Of a stretch of DNA of 64,000 bases, positions 54,254 through 63,020 are shown in pieces. Numbering within the stretch: position 1 is the stretch's first letter; every line of letters begins with the position of its first letter. The notes under the pieces were generated by a model. That model worked only from the letters and a program-made list of their open reading frames with translations, was not told where the DNA came from and ran no database searches. The DNA comes from JAPOXK01 sp965220315 (lineage in GTDB: Bacteria > Chloroflexota > Dehalococcoidia > Bin125), in assembly GCA_965220315.1 (NCBI GenBank), contig CBDCPP010000001.1, positions 1,302,001 to 1,366,000 of the forward strand. The letters are read 5' to 3'. The translations under genes were made by a program, and so were the position numbers.

Positions 54254-55429
54254 ATGCAGGCCTGGCACTTCAGCGAGAACGCCTACCCCTACCTCCCCGA
54301 CGAGAGCACGTTCGACTCGATCCGCGTCACGCTCCCCAATAAGTACTACGACCCAAAAATCGGCGCCGACCTCTACCACCGTTACATCGATGAGTGGCTT
54401 ACCGCCGAGGATCTCGGCATCGAGATCATGGCGAACGAGCACCACCAAACCGCAACCTGCGTCGACCCGGCAGTGCCCATCGTCATGGGCATCCTGGCAC
54501 GCGAGACCAAGACGGCGCGGCTTCTGATCCTCGGCAACCCAATCGCCAACCGCAATCAACCCGTCCGCGTCGCAGAAGAGATGGCGATGATCGACGTGAT
54601 CTCCCGCGGGCGCCTGGACCTTGGCTTCGTCCGCGGCGTCCCTTATGAGATCTCGGCCGGTAACATCAGCCCCACCCGCATGCAGGAGCGCTTCTGGGAG
54701 GCCCATGACCTGATTATGAAAGCGCTCACGACGCACGACGGCCCTTTCAATTTCGAGGGCAAGTACTACCACCATCGCCAGGTCAACATCTGGCCCCGCC
54801 CCCACCAGCAACCCCACCCACCGATCTGGATCACAACGCTCAACCCCAAGAGCGCCCCCAAGATCGCCGAGCGCGGCTACATCGCTGCGAGCTTCCTCAC
54901 CGGCTTCGACGTCACCAAAGAGATCTACGCCACCTACCGCGCCCGTCGCGCTGAGATTAACCTGCCTCAACTTGGCCTCGACCGCTTCGCCTACGCCGCC
55001 CTCATTCACACCGGCGAAACGGACGAACTTGGCTACGAAGGCGCCCGCAAGGTCCTCTGGTACCTCGAAGCCAACAAGGTCCCGCCTCACTTCGCCAATC
55101 CGCCCGGCTACTCCTCCGTCGAAGCCAACGTCAAAGCGCTACGCGCCCATAGCCTGGCTGGCCCGCAGGCACACTTCGGCCGTACCTCGGTCGACGAGCA
55201 GATTGCGAAAGGGATCCTGTTCGCCGGTAATCCGGACACGGTTTTTAACCAAATCAAGAAGCTCTACGACTACGTCGGCGGCTTCGGGCATTTGCTCATG
55301 ATGGGCCAGGCAGGCTTCCTCGAACACGACGAAACGGTGCGGGGCATGGAACTCTTCGCCAAGGAGGTCTACCCACGTCTCAAAGAACTCTCCCGCGCCG
55401 AGGCTCCCGTCGCCGCTTCCGGTGACTAA
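54254..55429 (+). CDS. LLM-class flavin-dependent oxidoreductase
   Basis: A 391-residue bacterial luciferase-like monooxygenase. It shows WLTAEDLGIEIMANEHHQTATC, the LGNPIANRNQPVRVAEEMAMIDVISRGRL block in outline (NPIANRNQPVRVAEE, DVISRGRLDLGFVRG), and a C-terminal AGNPDTVFNQIKKLYDYVGGFGH. It is a longer type than the F420-dependent enzyme at 49777, more like FMN-dependent monooxygenases that need a reductase. ATG 54254 follows the hydrolase gene by eight bases. The aldo/keto reductase gene follows or overlaps it. The substrate is unknown. Confidence 0.86.
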   Translation: MQAWHFSENAYPYLPDESTFDSIRVTLPNKYYDPKIGADLYHRYIDEWLTAEDLGIEIMANEHHQTATCVDPAVPIVMGILARETKTARLLILGNPIANRNQPVRVAEEMAMIDVISRGRLDLGFVRGVPYEISAGNISPTRMQERFWEAHDLIMKALTTHDGPFNFEGKYYHHRQVNIWPRPHQQPHPPIWITTLNPKSAPKIAERGYIAASFLTGFDVTKEIYATYRARRAEINLPQLGLDRFAYAALIHTGETDELGYEGARKVLWYLEANKVPPHFANPPGYSSVEANVKALRAHSLAGPQAHFGRTSVDEQIAKGILFAGNPDTVFNQIKKLYDYVGGFGHLLMMGQAGFLEHDETVRGMELFAKEVYPRLKELSRAEAPVAASGD

Positions 55430-55439
55430 GCTGTATCTG

Positions 55440-56462
55440 ATGCGCTACCGCACCATCGCCGGCACCAACATCCAGGTTTCCGAGATCGGTTTTGGCGTTT
55501 GGACTCTCGCCGCCGGCTGGTGGGGCGACTACTCCGACGACGAAGCCGTCTCCCTCCTCCGCCACGCCCACGATCGCGGCATCACTTTCTTTGACACCGC
55601 CGCGACGTACGGCTTCGGCCGTGGCGAAACCCTACTCGCCAAAGCGTTCCCCGGCAGCGCCCGCGACGCCATCGTCATCGCCACCAAGTTCGGCTACGAC
55701 TGGGAATCCGCCAAGGAACGCCGGACCGGTCACACCGAGCCGCCTCACTGCCTCGATCCGGACTTCCTCCAGCGCTCTCTCGATAGCGCCCTTCAGCGCC
55801 TGAGCACCGACCGCATCGACCATTGGCAGCTGCACAACGCTCGCATGGAGCATCTCGAACGCGATGACGTGTGGAACTTCCTCGACCGCATCCAGCGCGA
55901 GGGCAAGGTCCGTTCCATCGGCGTAGCACTCGGCCCTGCGATCGGTTGGCGGGACGAGGGGCGATATTCCCTCTCCCAGCGTCCGGCGCACACCGTCCAG
56001 ATGATCTACAACGCCTTGGAGCTTGACCCTGGGCGCGCGCTCCTCGCCGCCGCGCGCCAGAACGGCCGCTCGCTCTTCGTGCGCGTTCCTCACTCCTCCG
56101 GAATGCTCGAAGGTAGGTACACCAAAGACACCACCTTCGGCCCCAACGATCACCGCAGCCATCGCCCACGCGCTTGGCTAATCAACGGGCTGCAGAAGAT
56201 CGAACAGCTTGAGTTTCTCAAACAGGACGGGAGGCGCACGCTGGGCCAAGCTGCCTTGCGCTACGTTCTCCGGACGCCAGAGGTCGTGAGCGCACTACCC
56301 AATATCTACGGGCTCGACCAGATCGAGGAGTTCGCCGCCGCGTCGGACTGCCCCGACATCACCGACGCGGAAGCTTCCCGCATTGAGGAACTCTTTGAAT
56401 CAAACTACGGCCTCCCGCCGGAAGTCGAAGTCGCTCAGCCAAAACCCGCCAGCGCCCGATGA
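55440..56462 (+). CDS. Aldo/keto reductase
   Basis: A 340-residue NADPH-dependent TIM-barrel reductase. The catalytic Asp is in GITFFDTAATYGFGRGE with the Tyr in ATYGFG, the Lys in IATKFGYDW and the His in HWQLHN. The end holds the nucleotide-binding LRTPEVVSALPNIYGLDQIEEF. ATG 55440 gives the usual MRYRTIAGTNIQVSEIGFGVW opening; a GTG at 55422 overlapping the previous stop is an alternative. Its stop overlaps the next start as ATGA, so it is coupled to the HemQ-like gene. Confidence 0.9.
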   Translation: MRYRTIAGTNIQVSEIGFGVWTLAAGWWGDYSDDEAVSLLRHAHDRGITFFDTAATYGFGRGETLLAKAFPGSARDAIVIATKFGYDWESAKERRTGHTEPPHCLDPDFLQRSLDSALQRLSTDRIDHWQLHNARMEHLERDDVWNFLDRIQREGKVRSIGVALGPAIGWRDEGRYSLSQRPAHTVQMIYNALELDPGRALLAAARQNGRSLFVRVPHSSGMLEGRYTKDTTFGPNDHRSHRPRAWLINGLQKIEQLEFLKQDGRRTLGQAALRYVLRTPEVVSALPNIYGLDQIEEFAAASDCPDITDAEASRIEELFESNYGLPPEVEVAQPKPASAR

Positions 56463-57361
56463 CCACAGAAGCACACCCTCCGGAAGTTCCTGCTCAATCT
56501 GACGCAACGGGTCCATCGGCCCGTGATGCCCACTCTCGAAGTGACAATCCCCCCCGCGGCAAACAGTTCGTCAAGTTCGGATTTTTCCGACTGCACAACT
56601 CAGTCCGCGGCGCCCCGGACGAGGCCCGCAATCAGCTCGGCAGGATCCTCCATACGCTCCTGGAGAAATCCGGAGAGCGCATGCTTACCCGTACCTACTC
56701 GACCATCGGCACTCGCGCCGACACGGACTTCCTTGTCTGGCAAGTCTCGGACGAACTCCGACTCATCATGGATTGGCACGCCGCTCTTATAAACTCCCCA
56801 CTCGGTGCTGCCCTCGAGCGCCCCTACTCCTATCTCTCCATGACCATGCGCTCTCAGTATCAGAACCCTCTCCACCCTGAAACTGCTGGGCGTGAGACGC
56901 TTCGCGACGATGGAGGCCGCGCCGATTACCTCTTCGTCTATCCGATGGTCAAAACACGAAAGTGGTACACACTGCCATTGGACGAACGGCAGCGCATCAT
57001 GAGCGAGCACATCGCAATCGGCCACAAGTACCACGACATCCTCATCAACACGACTTACTCTTTCGGCCTCGACGACCAAGAGTTCGTCGTCGCCTTTGAG
57101 GGCAACGACCCGGGTGAGTTCCTCGCCCTTGTCCGCGAACTCCGCGATTCGGAGTCATCCTCCTATACGGAGCGAGACACACCGGCCTTCACCTGTCGCA
57201 GGATGGCCGTTCCAGATCTCCTATTTCACGTCGGCCTGATCCGGCCCACAACCAACCAAGGCTCCACCCCGCCCACCCGTCCAGGCGCGCCGACAGCACA
57301 TCAAGCGCAGACGCGGCCCCAAAGCCCGCCCAAGCCGCAGCCGAAACTCTGGAAGCCCTGA
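56459..57361 (+). CDS. Chlorite dismutase-family protein, HemQ-like, with tails
   Basis: A 300-residue protein with the Cld fold: GFFRLHNSVRGAPDEARNQL, TDFLVWQVSDELRLIMDWHA, YPMVKTRKWYTLPLDERQRIMSEHIAIGHKYHDI with the probable haem-ligand His, and SFGLDDQEFVVAFEGNDPGEF, in outline. The lack of the usual Arg next to the haem and the MVKTRKWYTL block suggest coproheme decarboxylase (HemQ) rather than true chlorite dismutase. Two odd additions are visible: about 35 polar residues before the domain and a Pro-rich tail (TRPQSPPKPQPKLWKP). ATG 56459 overlaps the aldo/keto reductase stop. Confidence 0.82.
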   Translation: MTTEAHPPEVPAQSDATGPSARDAHSRSDNPPRGKQFVKFGFFRLHNSVRGAPDEARNQLGRILHTLLEKSGERMLTRTYSTIGTRADTDFLVWQVSDELRLIMDWHAALINSPLGAALERPYSYLSMTMRSQYQNPLHPETAGRETLRDDGGRADYLFVYPMVKTRKWYTLPLDERQRIMSEHIAIGHKYHDILINTTYSFGLDDQEFVVAFEGNDPGEFLALVRELRDSESSSYTERDTPAFTCRRMAVPDLLFHVGLIRPTTNQGSTPPTRPGAPTAHQAQTRPQSPPKPQPKLWKP

Positions 57362-57540
57362 CGCCCTCCGCTCCGCCAACTTTCAGTACGGTCGCCACGT
57401 CCGCCTTCTCCGAGGGACCCTCGTAGCAATTGCAGCGACCTCGACGACAAGCCTCTACGCCGCCGATCCTCTCGACCACAAGACCAAGCACCTCTGCTTC
57501 GCACCCATACGGCTCTCAACTGCCTGAGCCGCGACCGTGA

Positions 57541-57557
57541 TTAACCGGGAGTTAACC
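57541..57557 (+). promoter_or_regulatory. Pho box upstream of phoB
   Basis: TTAACC occurs at 57541-57546 and again at 57552-57557, exactly 11 bases apart (one helical turn). The same pair occurs upstream of pstC. Direct repeats of this type are the operator pattern of PhoP/PhoB regulators in Gram-positive bacteria. It lies 100 bases before the phoB start, in a 300-base intergenic region (57362-57657) that has no other clear signal. Confidence 0.7.
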
Positions 57558-57657
57558 GCGAAGGCAACGACCCGACCCGACCCATCGATACACTCGCCAT
57601 GATCGTCCAGCATCCGTCAAAATCCCCCACTGGACTGTCCGCGCCGGAGGCGTCGTC

Positions 57658-58338
57658 ATGGCAACAGTCCTAGTCGTCGAGGACGAAACCCACATCGCAA
57701 CCACGATCAAGTTCAATCTCGAACGCGAAGGCTTCGATGTCCACACCGCCGAAGATGGCGAGCAAGCGCTCGAGTCAGCCCGTCGCCTTCAACCCGACCT
57801 CATTATTTTGGATCTCATGCTGCCGTTGCTGAGCGGCACTGAAGTCTTGCGGCGGATCCGCCGCGACTCGAACGTTCCCGTCCTTGTCCTCACCGCTCGC
57901 ACGGCCGAAGCCGATCGCGTCCACGGCCTCGACCTTGGTGCGGACGACTACGTCACGAAACCCTTTAGCATCGCTGAATTGCTCGCCCGCGTCCGTGCCC
58001 ATCTCCGCCGCCGCAACGGCATCGCTAGCACCGCGCCGCTCACCATCACCTTCGGCGACTTCACCCTCGACACTGCCCGTCGCGAACTCCGACAAGCCAA
58101 CACCGTCGTCCCGCTGCGCCCCAAGGAGTACGATCTCCTCGCCTATCTATCTCAGCGTCCCGGCCGCGCCATTGACCGCGACCAGATTCTCAATGATGTC
58201 TGGAATTACGATTTCACCGGAGGCAGCCGCACCGTCGACGTGCATGTGCGCTGGCTGCGCCGCAAAATCGAGCCTGACCCCGCGGCGCCGACGCATCTCT
58301 TGACGGTTCGCGGCACCGGCTACCGCTTCGAACTGTAA
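57658..58338 (+). CDS. phoB: Phosphate-type response regulator PhoB/PhoP
   Basis: A 226-residue OmpR/PhoB-family regulator. The receiver domain has the acidic pair VVEDE, the phosphoacceptor Asp52 in IILDLMLP, Thr79 in VLTAR and Lys101 in YVTKPF. The winged-helix DNA-binding domain contains LRPKEYDLLAYLSQ and RTVDVHVRWLRRKIE. It presumably binds the TTAACC direct repeats upstream of itself and of pstC. The kinase gene phoR follows after nine bases and the phosphate transporter genes come next, so assignment to phosphate control rests on context as well as sequence. Confidence 0.9.
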   Translation: MATVLVVEDETHIATTIKFNLEREGFDVHTAEDGEQALESARRLQPDLIILDLMLPLLSGTEVLRRIRRDSNVPVLVLTARTAEADRVHGLDLGADDYVTKPFSIAELLARVRAHLRRRNGIASTAPLTITFGDFTLDTARRELRQANTVVPLRPKEYDLLAYLSQRPGRAIDRDQILNDVWNYDFTGGSRTVDVHVRWLRRKIEPDPAAPTHLLTVRGTGYRFEL

Positions 58339-58347
58339 TGTAGAGAC

Positions 58348-60081
58348 GTGCTCCAGAGCCTCAGCGCCCGCTTCACCGCGACGGCTATCGTCGTGTTGCT
58401 CGCCGTGATAAGCGGAGTCGCTACACACGCAACCCTCACCGCTATCAACAGTACTCACGACGCGATCGACGGCCGCCTCGCCGCGCAAGCGCGCCAACTC
58501 GGCCATCTCGCTGCCGACGCGCTCGCCACAAATAATGGCGCCGCGCTGGCAACCCTCGCTGCCTCACTTGCCCAAGGCGACAGTGCCGTCACTTTTATCG
58601 ACCCGAACGGCACGATCTTAGGCACTTCCGACGGTGCGAGCATCAACCAAGCGAGCCAGCCCGAAATCACCGAGGCCACCGCGAACGGCGTTGGCCGCGC
58701 CCGCCGCCACGCCCCTACCGTTGGCGAACCCGCAACCTTCGTAGCCGCAGCCGTGCGCGACAGTACAGGCTCGCTCCTCGGCTTCGCGCGTATCGCTCTC
58801 CCGGATTCAGCGCGCAGCGGCACCGGTTCACTAGTCAACTCCGTAATGATTGCGACTGCCATCGCCACGCTTAGCGGCATCATCGCAATTCTGGCCCTTC
58901 ACACTGCGATCGCCCGTCCCTTGCACCGACTCGGCCGTGCTGCGATAGCCGCCACTCCTCTTCCACTCAGCGGGCCCGAGCAAACGCGCGCCATCGCTCG
59001 CGCGCTCAACGCAACCCACGCAGAGCTACGGCGTGAGCGTAACGCTTTAGCCGACGAGCGCCGCCGCCTCGCCGCTGCCCTCGCTGCCTCCGCCGACATC
59101 GTCGTCGCGGTCGATCATGGCGGCGCCGTGCTCTACGCCAACCCAGCCGCGCGCGCGGACCGCCCTACCAACGAGACCGTAGTCGGCGCATCCTTACTCG
59201 ATGTTCTCCCAGACCACCAGATCTACGAACTTGTACGGCAAGCACAAAGCGGCACGCCTGCTCCTCCCACCTTAATTCGCCACAACGAACGCCACTTCCA
59301 AGTCGTCGCCGCCCCCGTTGCTGAAGGGGGCGACTGGTCCACCGTCCTCGTCATGCACGATGTCACTGCCCTCCACGCAGCCGAAGCCGCTCGCCGCGAC
59401 TTCGTCGCCAATATTTCGCACGAACTCCGTACGCCGCTGACCTCAATCAGCGGCGCCATCGAAACCCTTGAGCAAGGCCTCCCCGAGCACGAGGCAGCCC
59501 GCTTCCATCAGATCATTCACGCCGAGACGGACCGCATGGCCCAACTCGTTGAGGAGATGCTGGAACTCGCCCGCCTCGAGTCTGGCCTCGCCCAGCCACA
59601 GATCAGATCCGTGGAAGTTGTCCAACTGATCGAGGAAGCGGCCGAGCACATCCGCCCGCAGGCCGCGCGCGCAGGCTTGAGTCTTGAGGCCGATCCCGTC
59701 ATACCGTCCCACCTCGCCATCGCCGCCGATCCGGATCTTGCTCTCCAGGCACTCCTCAATCTTCTCCAGAACGCCACCAAGTTCACCTCGGCGCCCGGTT
59801 CGATCACCATCTCCGCGCGGTCACAAAGCGAAATGGTCTGGCTCTACGTCCGCGATACCGGCATCGGTATCCCCCGCGAAGAGCAGAGCCGGGTGTTCCA
59901 GCGCTTCTATCAACTCGATCGTTCCCGCTCCGGTCACCGTGGGAGTGGCCTAGGCCTGGCGCTAGTTCGGCATATCGCCCAGATCCACAGTGGCGAGGTC
60001 GCCCTCGAAAGCGAACTCGGCCACGGCTCGACTTTCTCATTTTCCCTCCCTATCTCAAGAGAGGGAACGCTCAGAGGATGA
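58348..60081 (+). CDS. phoR: Phosphate-type sensor histidine kinase PhoR
   Basis: A 577-residue kinase. It opens with a membrane span (TATAIVVLLAVISGVATHA), an extracytoplasmic region of about 130 residues, a second span (MIATAIATLSGIIAILALH), a HAMP/PAS-like section (ADIVVAVDHGGAVLYANPAA) and a HisKA domain with His358 in FVANISHELRTPLTS. The ATPase has N box LLNLLQNATKF, G1 VRDTGIGIP and G2 RGSGLGLALVRH. All motifs are intact. GTG 58348 lies nine bases after phoB. Together with the following Pst transporter and PhoU it would sense phosphate sufficiency. Confidence 0.9.
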   Translation: MLQSLSARFTATAIVVLLAVISGVATHATLTAINSTHDAIDGRLAAQARQLGHLAADALATNNGAALATLAASLAQGDSAVTFIDPNGTILGTSDGASINQASQPEITEATANGVGRARRHAPTVGEPATFVAAAVRDSTGSLLGFARIALPDSARSGTGSLVNSVMIATAIATLSGIIAILALHTAIARPLHRLGRAAIAATPLPLSGPEQTRAIARALNATHAELRRERNALADERRRLAAALAASADIVVAVDHGGAVLYANPAARADRPTNETVVGASLLDVLPDHQIYELVRQAQSGTPAPPTLIRHNERHFQVVAAPVAEGGDWSTVLVMHDVTALHAAEAARRDFVANISHELRTPLTSISGAIETLEQGLPEHEAARFHQIIHAETDRMAQLVEEMLELARLESGLAQPQIRSVEVVQLIEEAAEHIRPQAARAGLSLEADPVIPSHLAIAADPDLALQALLNLLQNATKFTSAPGSITISARSQSEMVWLYVRDTGIGIPREEQSRVFQRFYQLDRSRSGHRGSGLGLALVRHIAQIHSGEVALESELGHGSTFSFSLPISREGTLRG

Positions 60082-60124
60082 GCCGCACCGCACGAATATC
60101 ACGCAGAAAGCGCAGACGAAGACC

Positions 60125-60141
60125 TTAACCGCCTCTTAACC
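60125..60141 (+). promoter_or_regulatory. Pho box upstream of pstC
   Basis: TTAACC at 60125-60130 and 60136-60141 repeats with the same 11-base period as the site upstream of phoB. It lies 33 bases before the pstC start, with a possible -10-like CATAGA shortly after it at 60148-60153. Confidence 0.75.
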
Positions 60142-60173
60142 CACTCCCATAGAGCGCTCCGTAGCCTCGGTGC

Positions 60174-61142
60174 GTGATCCACACGATTCCCCGGCGCTCA
60201 ACACTGCAACATCTTTGGCGCACGTACCTCAACCCGAGCCGTAGCGGCGCGGGCGGGGAAACGCCAAGCGGTCGCATCGCGCATCTCCTCCTCTTCTTCA
60301 GCGCCTCACTGGGTGCACTCGTCACCATCGGCATCGTCATCATCCTGCTCTTCGAAACGATCGAGTTCTTCCGCGAAATCAGCTTCTTCGAGTACTTCGG
60401 TTCTACGCAGTGGTCGCCGCTCATCACTTCGGATCAGAGCTTCGGCGTCTGGGCGCTAGTCAGCGGCACCATTCTCGTAGCGGTGATCGCGCTCATCGTC
60501 GGAGTCCCGCTCGGACTGCTGGCCGCCATCTTCCTGAGCGAGTTTGCTCCAGAAAAAGTTCGCGAAGTCCTCAAGCCCGTTCTTGAAATCCTGGCGGGCA
60601 TCCCCACCGTCGTCTACGGCTACTTCGCCCTCCTTTTCATCACCCCGATCATTCGCGACATTCTGAACATTCCCGGAGTGAGCATCTTCAATGCGCTCAG
60701 CGCCGGCATCGTTATGGGCATCATGGTCCTCCCCATGATCTCTTCCCTCAGTGAGGATGCCATGTCGGCCGTACCTCGCTCCCTTCGGGAGGCTGCCTTC
60801 GCAATGGGCGCGACGCGGATGGAGACAGCGGTACGCGTCGTGCTTCCCGCCGCACTCTCCGGCGTCATCGCCTCCATCATCCTTGCCTTCTCTCGCGCGA
60901 TCGGCGAAACCATGATCGTCACCATCGCCGCCGGGCAGAACCCCAATTTCACCTTCGACCCCCGCGAGACGATTCAAACGATGACATCTTTCATCGTCCA
61001 AATCAGCCTTGGCGATACCCCCCAAGGCAGCTTGGAGTTCCGCACGCTCTTCGCCGTCGCGATGACGCTCTTCGTCTTCACGCTGGGCATGAATCTCATT
61101 GCCCAGTGGTTCGCGCACCGCTTCCGTGAGGAGTACGAATGA
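60174..61142 (+). CDS. pstC: Phosphate ABC transporter permease PstC
   Basis: A 322-residue inner-membrane permease with about six spans. After a hydrophilic N-terminus come LLLFFSASLGALVTIGIVIILLF and the permease core LVSGTILVAVIALIVGVPLGLLAAI in outline, then the EAA-type loop SLREAAFAMGATRMETAVRVVLPAA that contacts the ATPase. It forms the phosphate channel with PstA. The start is GTG 60174 just after a Pho box. The stop overlaps pstA as ATGA. No pstS binding-protein gene is next to it, which is unusual. Confidence 0.93.
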   Translation: MIHTIPRRSTLQHLWRTYLNPSRSGAGGETPSGRIAHLLLFFSASLGALVTIGIVIILLFETIEFFREISFFEYFGSTQWSPLITSDQSFGVWALVSGTILVAVIALIVGVPLGLLAAIFLSEFAPEKVREVLKPVLEILAGIPTVVYGYFALLFITPIIRDILNIPGVSIFNALSAGIVMGIMVLPMISSLSEDAMSAVPRSLREAAFAMGATRMETAVRVVLPAALSGVIASIILAFSRAIGETMIVTIAAGQNPNFTFDPRETIQTMTSFIVQISLGDTPQGSLEFRTLFAVAMTLFVFTLGMNLIAQWFAHRFREEYE

Positions 61143-62047
61143 CCACGATCGCCGCGTCCGCACCGGCTGTCTGGAACCCCCGCCTCACACTTCGCCGGTG
61201 GATTGGCCGTATCTTCGTCGGCTCCTGCCTCTTGGCAGTCCTCATCGGACTTACCATGCTTGGCGCGCTCGTCGTGGATGTGCTCCTCGACGGCGCTTCC
61301 CGCCTCTTCGACCTCCCCACCATCCTCGATACCGAGTTCCTGAACAGCTTCGCCTCCCGCTTTCCCGATCGGGCGGGGGTGAAGGCTGCCGTCATCGGCA
61401 CGCTTTACATGATGGTCATCACCGCTGCCGTCGCTTTCCCGCTCGGAGTCGCAGCAGCCATCTACCTCGAGGAGTATGCCCGGCGCAACTGGTTCTCGCG
61501 TCTCGTCCAGCTCAACATCGCCAACCTCGCCGGCATCCCCTCCATTGTCTACGGCCTCCTCGGCCTCCAGCTCTTCGTTCGTGCGATGGAATTAGAGCGC
61601 AGCGTGCTCTCCGGGGCCTTGACGATGGCCCTCCTCGTCATGCCCATCATCATCGTGGCTGGGCAAGAGTCCTTGCGCGCCGTCCCTCCCTCCATGCGCG
61701 AAGGTGCGTACGCTCTCGGCGCCACTCGCTGGCAGGTCACCCGCTCGGTCGTCTTGCCTTACGCCTTCGGCGGCATGCTCACCGGCAACATTCTTGCCAT
61801 GTCCCGCGCCATTGGCGAAACCGCGCCGCTGATCATGATCGGCGCACTGACCTTCATTGCCTTCCTCCCTCAGGATCCGCTGGATCCCTTCACCGTTCTA
61901 CCGATCCAGATCTTCAACTGGGTATCGCGACCCCAGTCTGGTTTCCAAGAGATCGCCGCCTCCGGCATCATCCTGCTCTTGATCATCCTCTTGATCATGA
62001 ACAGCCTCGCCATTTTCCTAAGAGCGAAGACCCGCGTACGCTGGTAG
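61139..62047 (+). CDS. pstA: Phosphate ABC transporter permease PstA
   Basis: A 302-residue permease. It has FVGSCLLAVLIGLTMLGALVVDVLL as its first span, GVKAAVIGTLYMMVITAAVAFPLGV, the EAA-like loop SMREGAYALGATRWQVTRSVVLPYAFGGM in outline, and a final span SGIILLLIILLIMNSLAIFL. The GIPSIVYGLLGLQLF motif is typical of PstA. It pairs with PstC and overlaps it by four bases; pstB follows after 20 bases. Length and motifs are normal. Confidence 0.93.
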   Translation: MTTIAASAPAVWNPRLTLRRWIGRIFVGSCLLAVLIGLTMLGALVVDVLLDGASRLFDLPTILDTEFLNSFASRFPDRAGVKAAVIGTLYMMVITAAVAFPLGVAAAIYLEEYARRNWFSRLVQLNIANLAGIPSIVYGLLGLQLFVRAMELERSVLSGALTMALLVMPIIIVAGQESLRAVPPSMREGAYALGATRWQVTRSVVLPYAFGGMLTGNILAMSRAIGETAPLIMIGALTFIAFLPQDPLDPFTVLPIQIFNWVSRPQSGFQEIAASGIILLLIILLIMNSLAIFLRAKTRVRW

Positions 62048-62067
62048 AAACAAGGGATAGGGTGGCC

Positions 62068-63000
62068 ATGCTCAAACCTCCCAAAACCCCGGATACTCAA
62101 GAGGAAAACTCGGACGCCGGTCGCCGTGTCCCCACTCCCCGCACGGGGCAGGCCGCAACTCAAATTCCCAGTGCGAACCATGACCTCACCGGCGAGATCC
62201 GCGCCCAGCAGGCAGCCGTCCGTCAAAAGGTTACGGAAGATCTTTCTCTACGCGTTCGCGACCTCTCCGTTTACTACGGTGATTTCCAAGCGCTCGACAG
62301 CATTGACCTCGATATCGCGAAGGGGCGCATCACTGCCCTCATCGGCCCCTCCGGTTGCGGCAAGAGCACACTGATCCGCTGCTTCGATCGTATGAACGAT
62401 CTGGTCCCCAGTTTCCGCATGACGGGATCCATCGACTTTGAAGGCGAAGAGTTGGTCGGCTACGGTGTCGATCCCGTCATCATCCGCCGCCGCATCGGCA
62501 TGGTCTTCCAGAAGCCGAACCCCTTCCCTAAATCCCTCTTCGACAACGTCGCCTTCGGCCCACGGGTGAACGGCTACAAAGGGGATCTCAAGGAACTCGT
62601 AGAGCGCTCCCTCAGACGCGCCGTCCTCTGGGACGAAGTCAAAGACGATCTGAAGAAGAACGCGCTTGCGCTCTCCGGCGGTCAACAACAGCGCCTCTGC
62701 ATCGCTCGCGCCATCGCCGTCTCGCCGGATGTCATTCTCATGGACGAGCCTTGCAGCGCCTTGGACCCGGTTGCCACCCTCAAGATCGAGGAACTCATGC
62801 GCGAACTCGCCGAGGAGTACACTATCGTCGTCGTCACGCACAATATGCAGCAAGCTGCCCGCGTCTCCGACTACACGGCTTTCCTGCTCGCTGCCGATGA
62901 CCGCACCGGCCGCCTCGTTGAATTCGCACCTACTAACGACATCTTCACCAACCCCAAGGACTCCCGCACCGAGGATTACATCACAGGGCGCTACGGCTAA
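62068..63000 (+). CDS. pstB: Phosphate ABC transporter ATP-binding protein PstB
   Basis: A 310-residue ABC ATPase. Walker A is GPSGCGKS, the Q-loop lies in VFQKPNPFPKSLFDNVAFGPR, the signature is LSGGQQQR, Walker B is VILMDEPCSALDP and the switch His is in VVTHNMQQAARV. These match PstB closely. An unusual hydrophilic extension of about 65 residues precedes the ATPase domain. ATG 62068 was chosen with AAGGGATAGG upstream; GTG 62062 is an alternative. It drives phosphate uptake through PstCA. phoU follows 20 bases later in the same operon. Confidence 0.93.
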   Translation: MLKPPKTPDTQEENSDAGRRVPTPRTGQAATQIPSANHDLTGEIRAQQAAVRQKVTEDLSLRVRDLSVYYGDFQALDSIDLDIAKGRITALIGPSGCGKSTLIRCFDRMNDLVPSFRMTGSIDFEGEELVGYGVDPVIIRRRIGMVFQKPNPFPKSLFDNVAFGPRVNGYKGDLKELVERSLRRAVLWDEVKDDLKKNALALSGGQQQRLCIARAIAVSPDVILMDEPCSALDPVATLKIEELMRELAEEYTIVVVTHNMQQAARVSDYTAFLLAADDRTGRLVEFAPTNDIFTNPKDSRTEDYITGRYG

Positions 63001-63020
63001 CCTAGGCGGAAGGAGTCGCT

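Noticed and set aside
61099..62061. Long upstream extension of the pstB frame
   Set aside because: It overlaps pstA in another frame; true PstB starts at about 62068.
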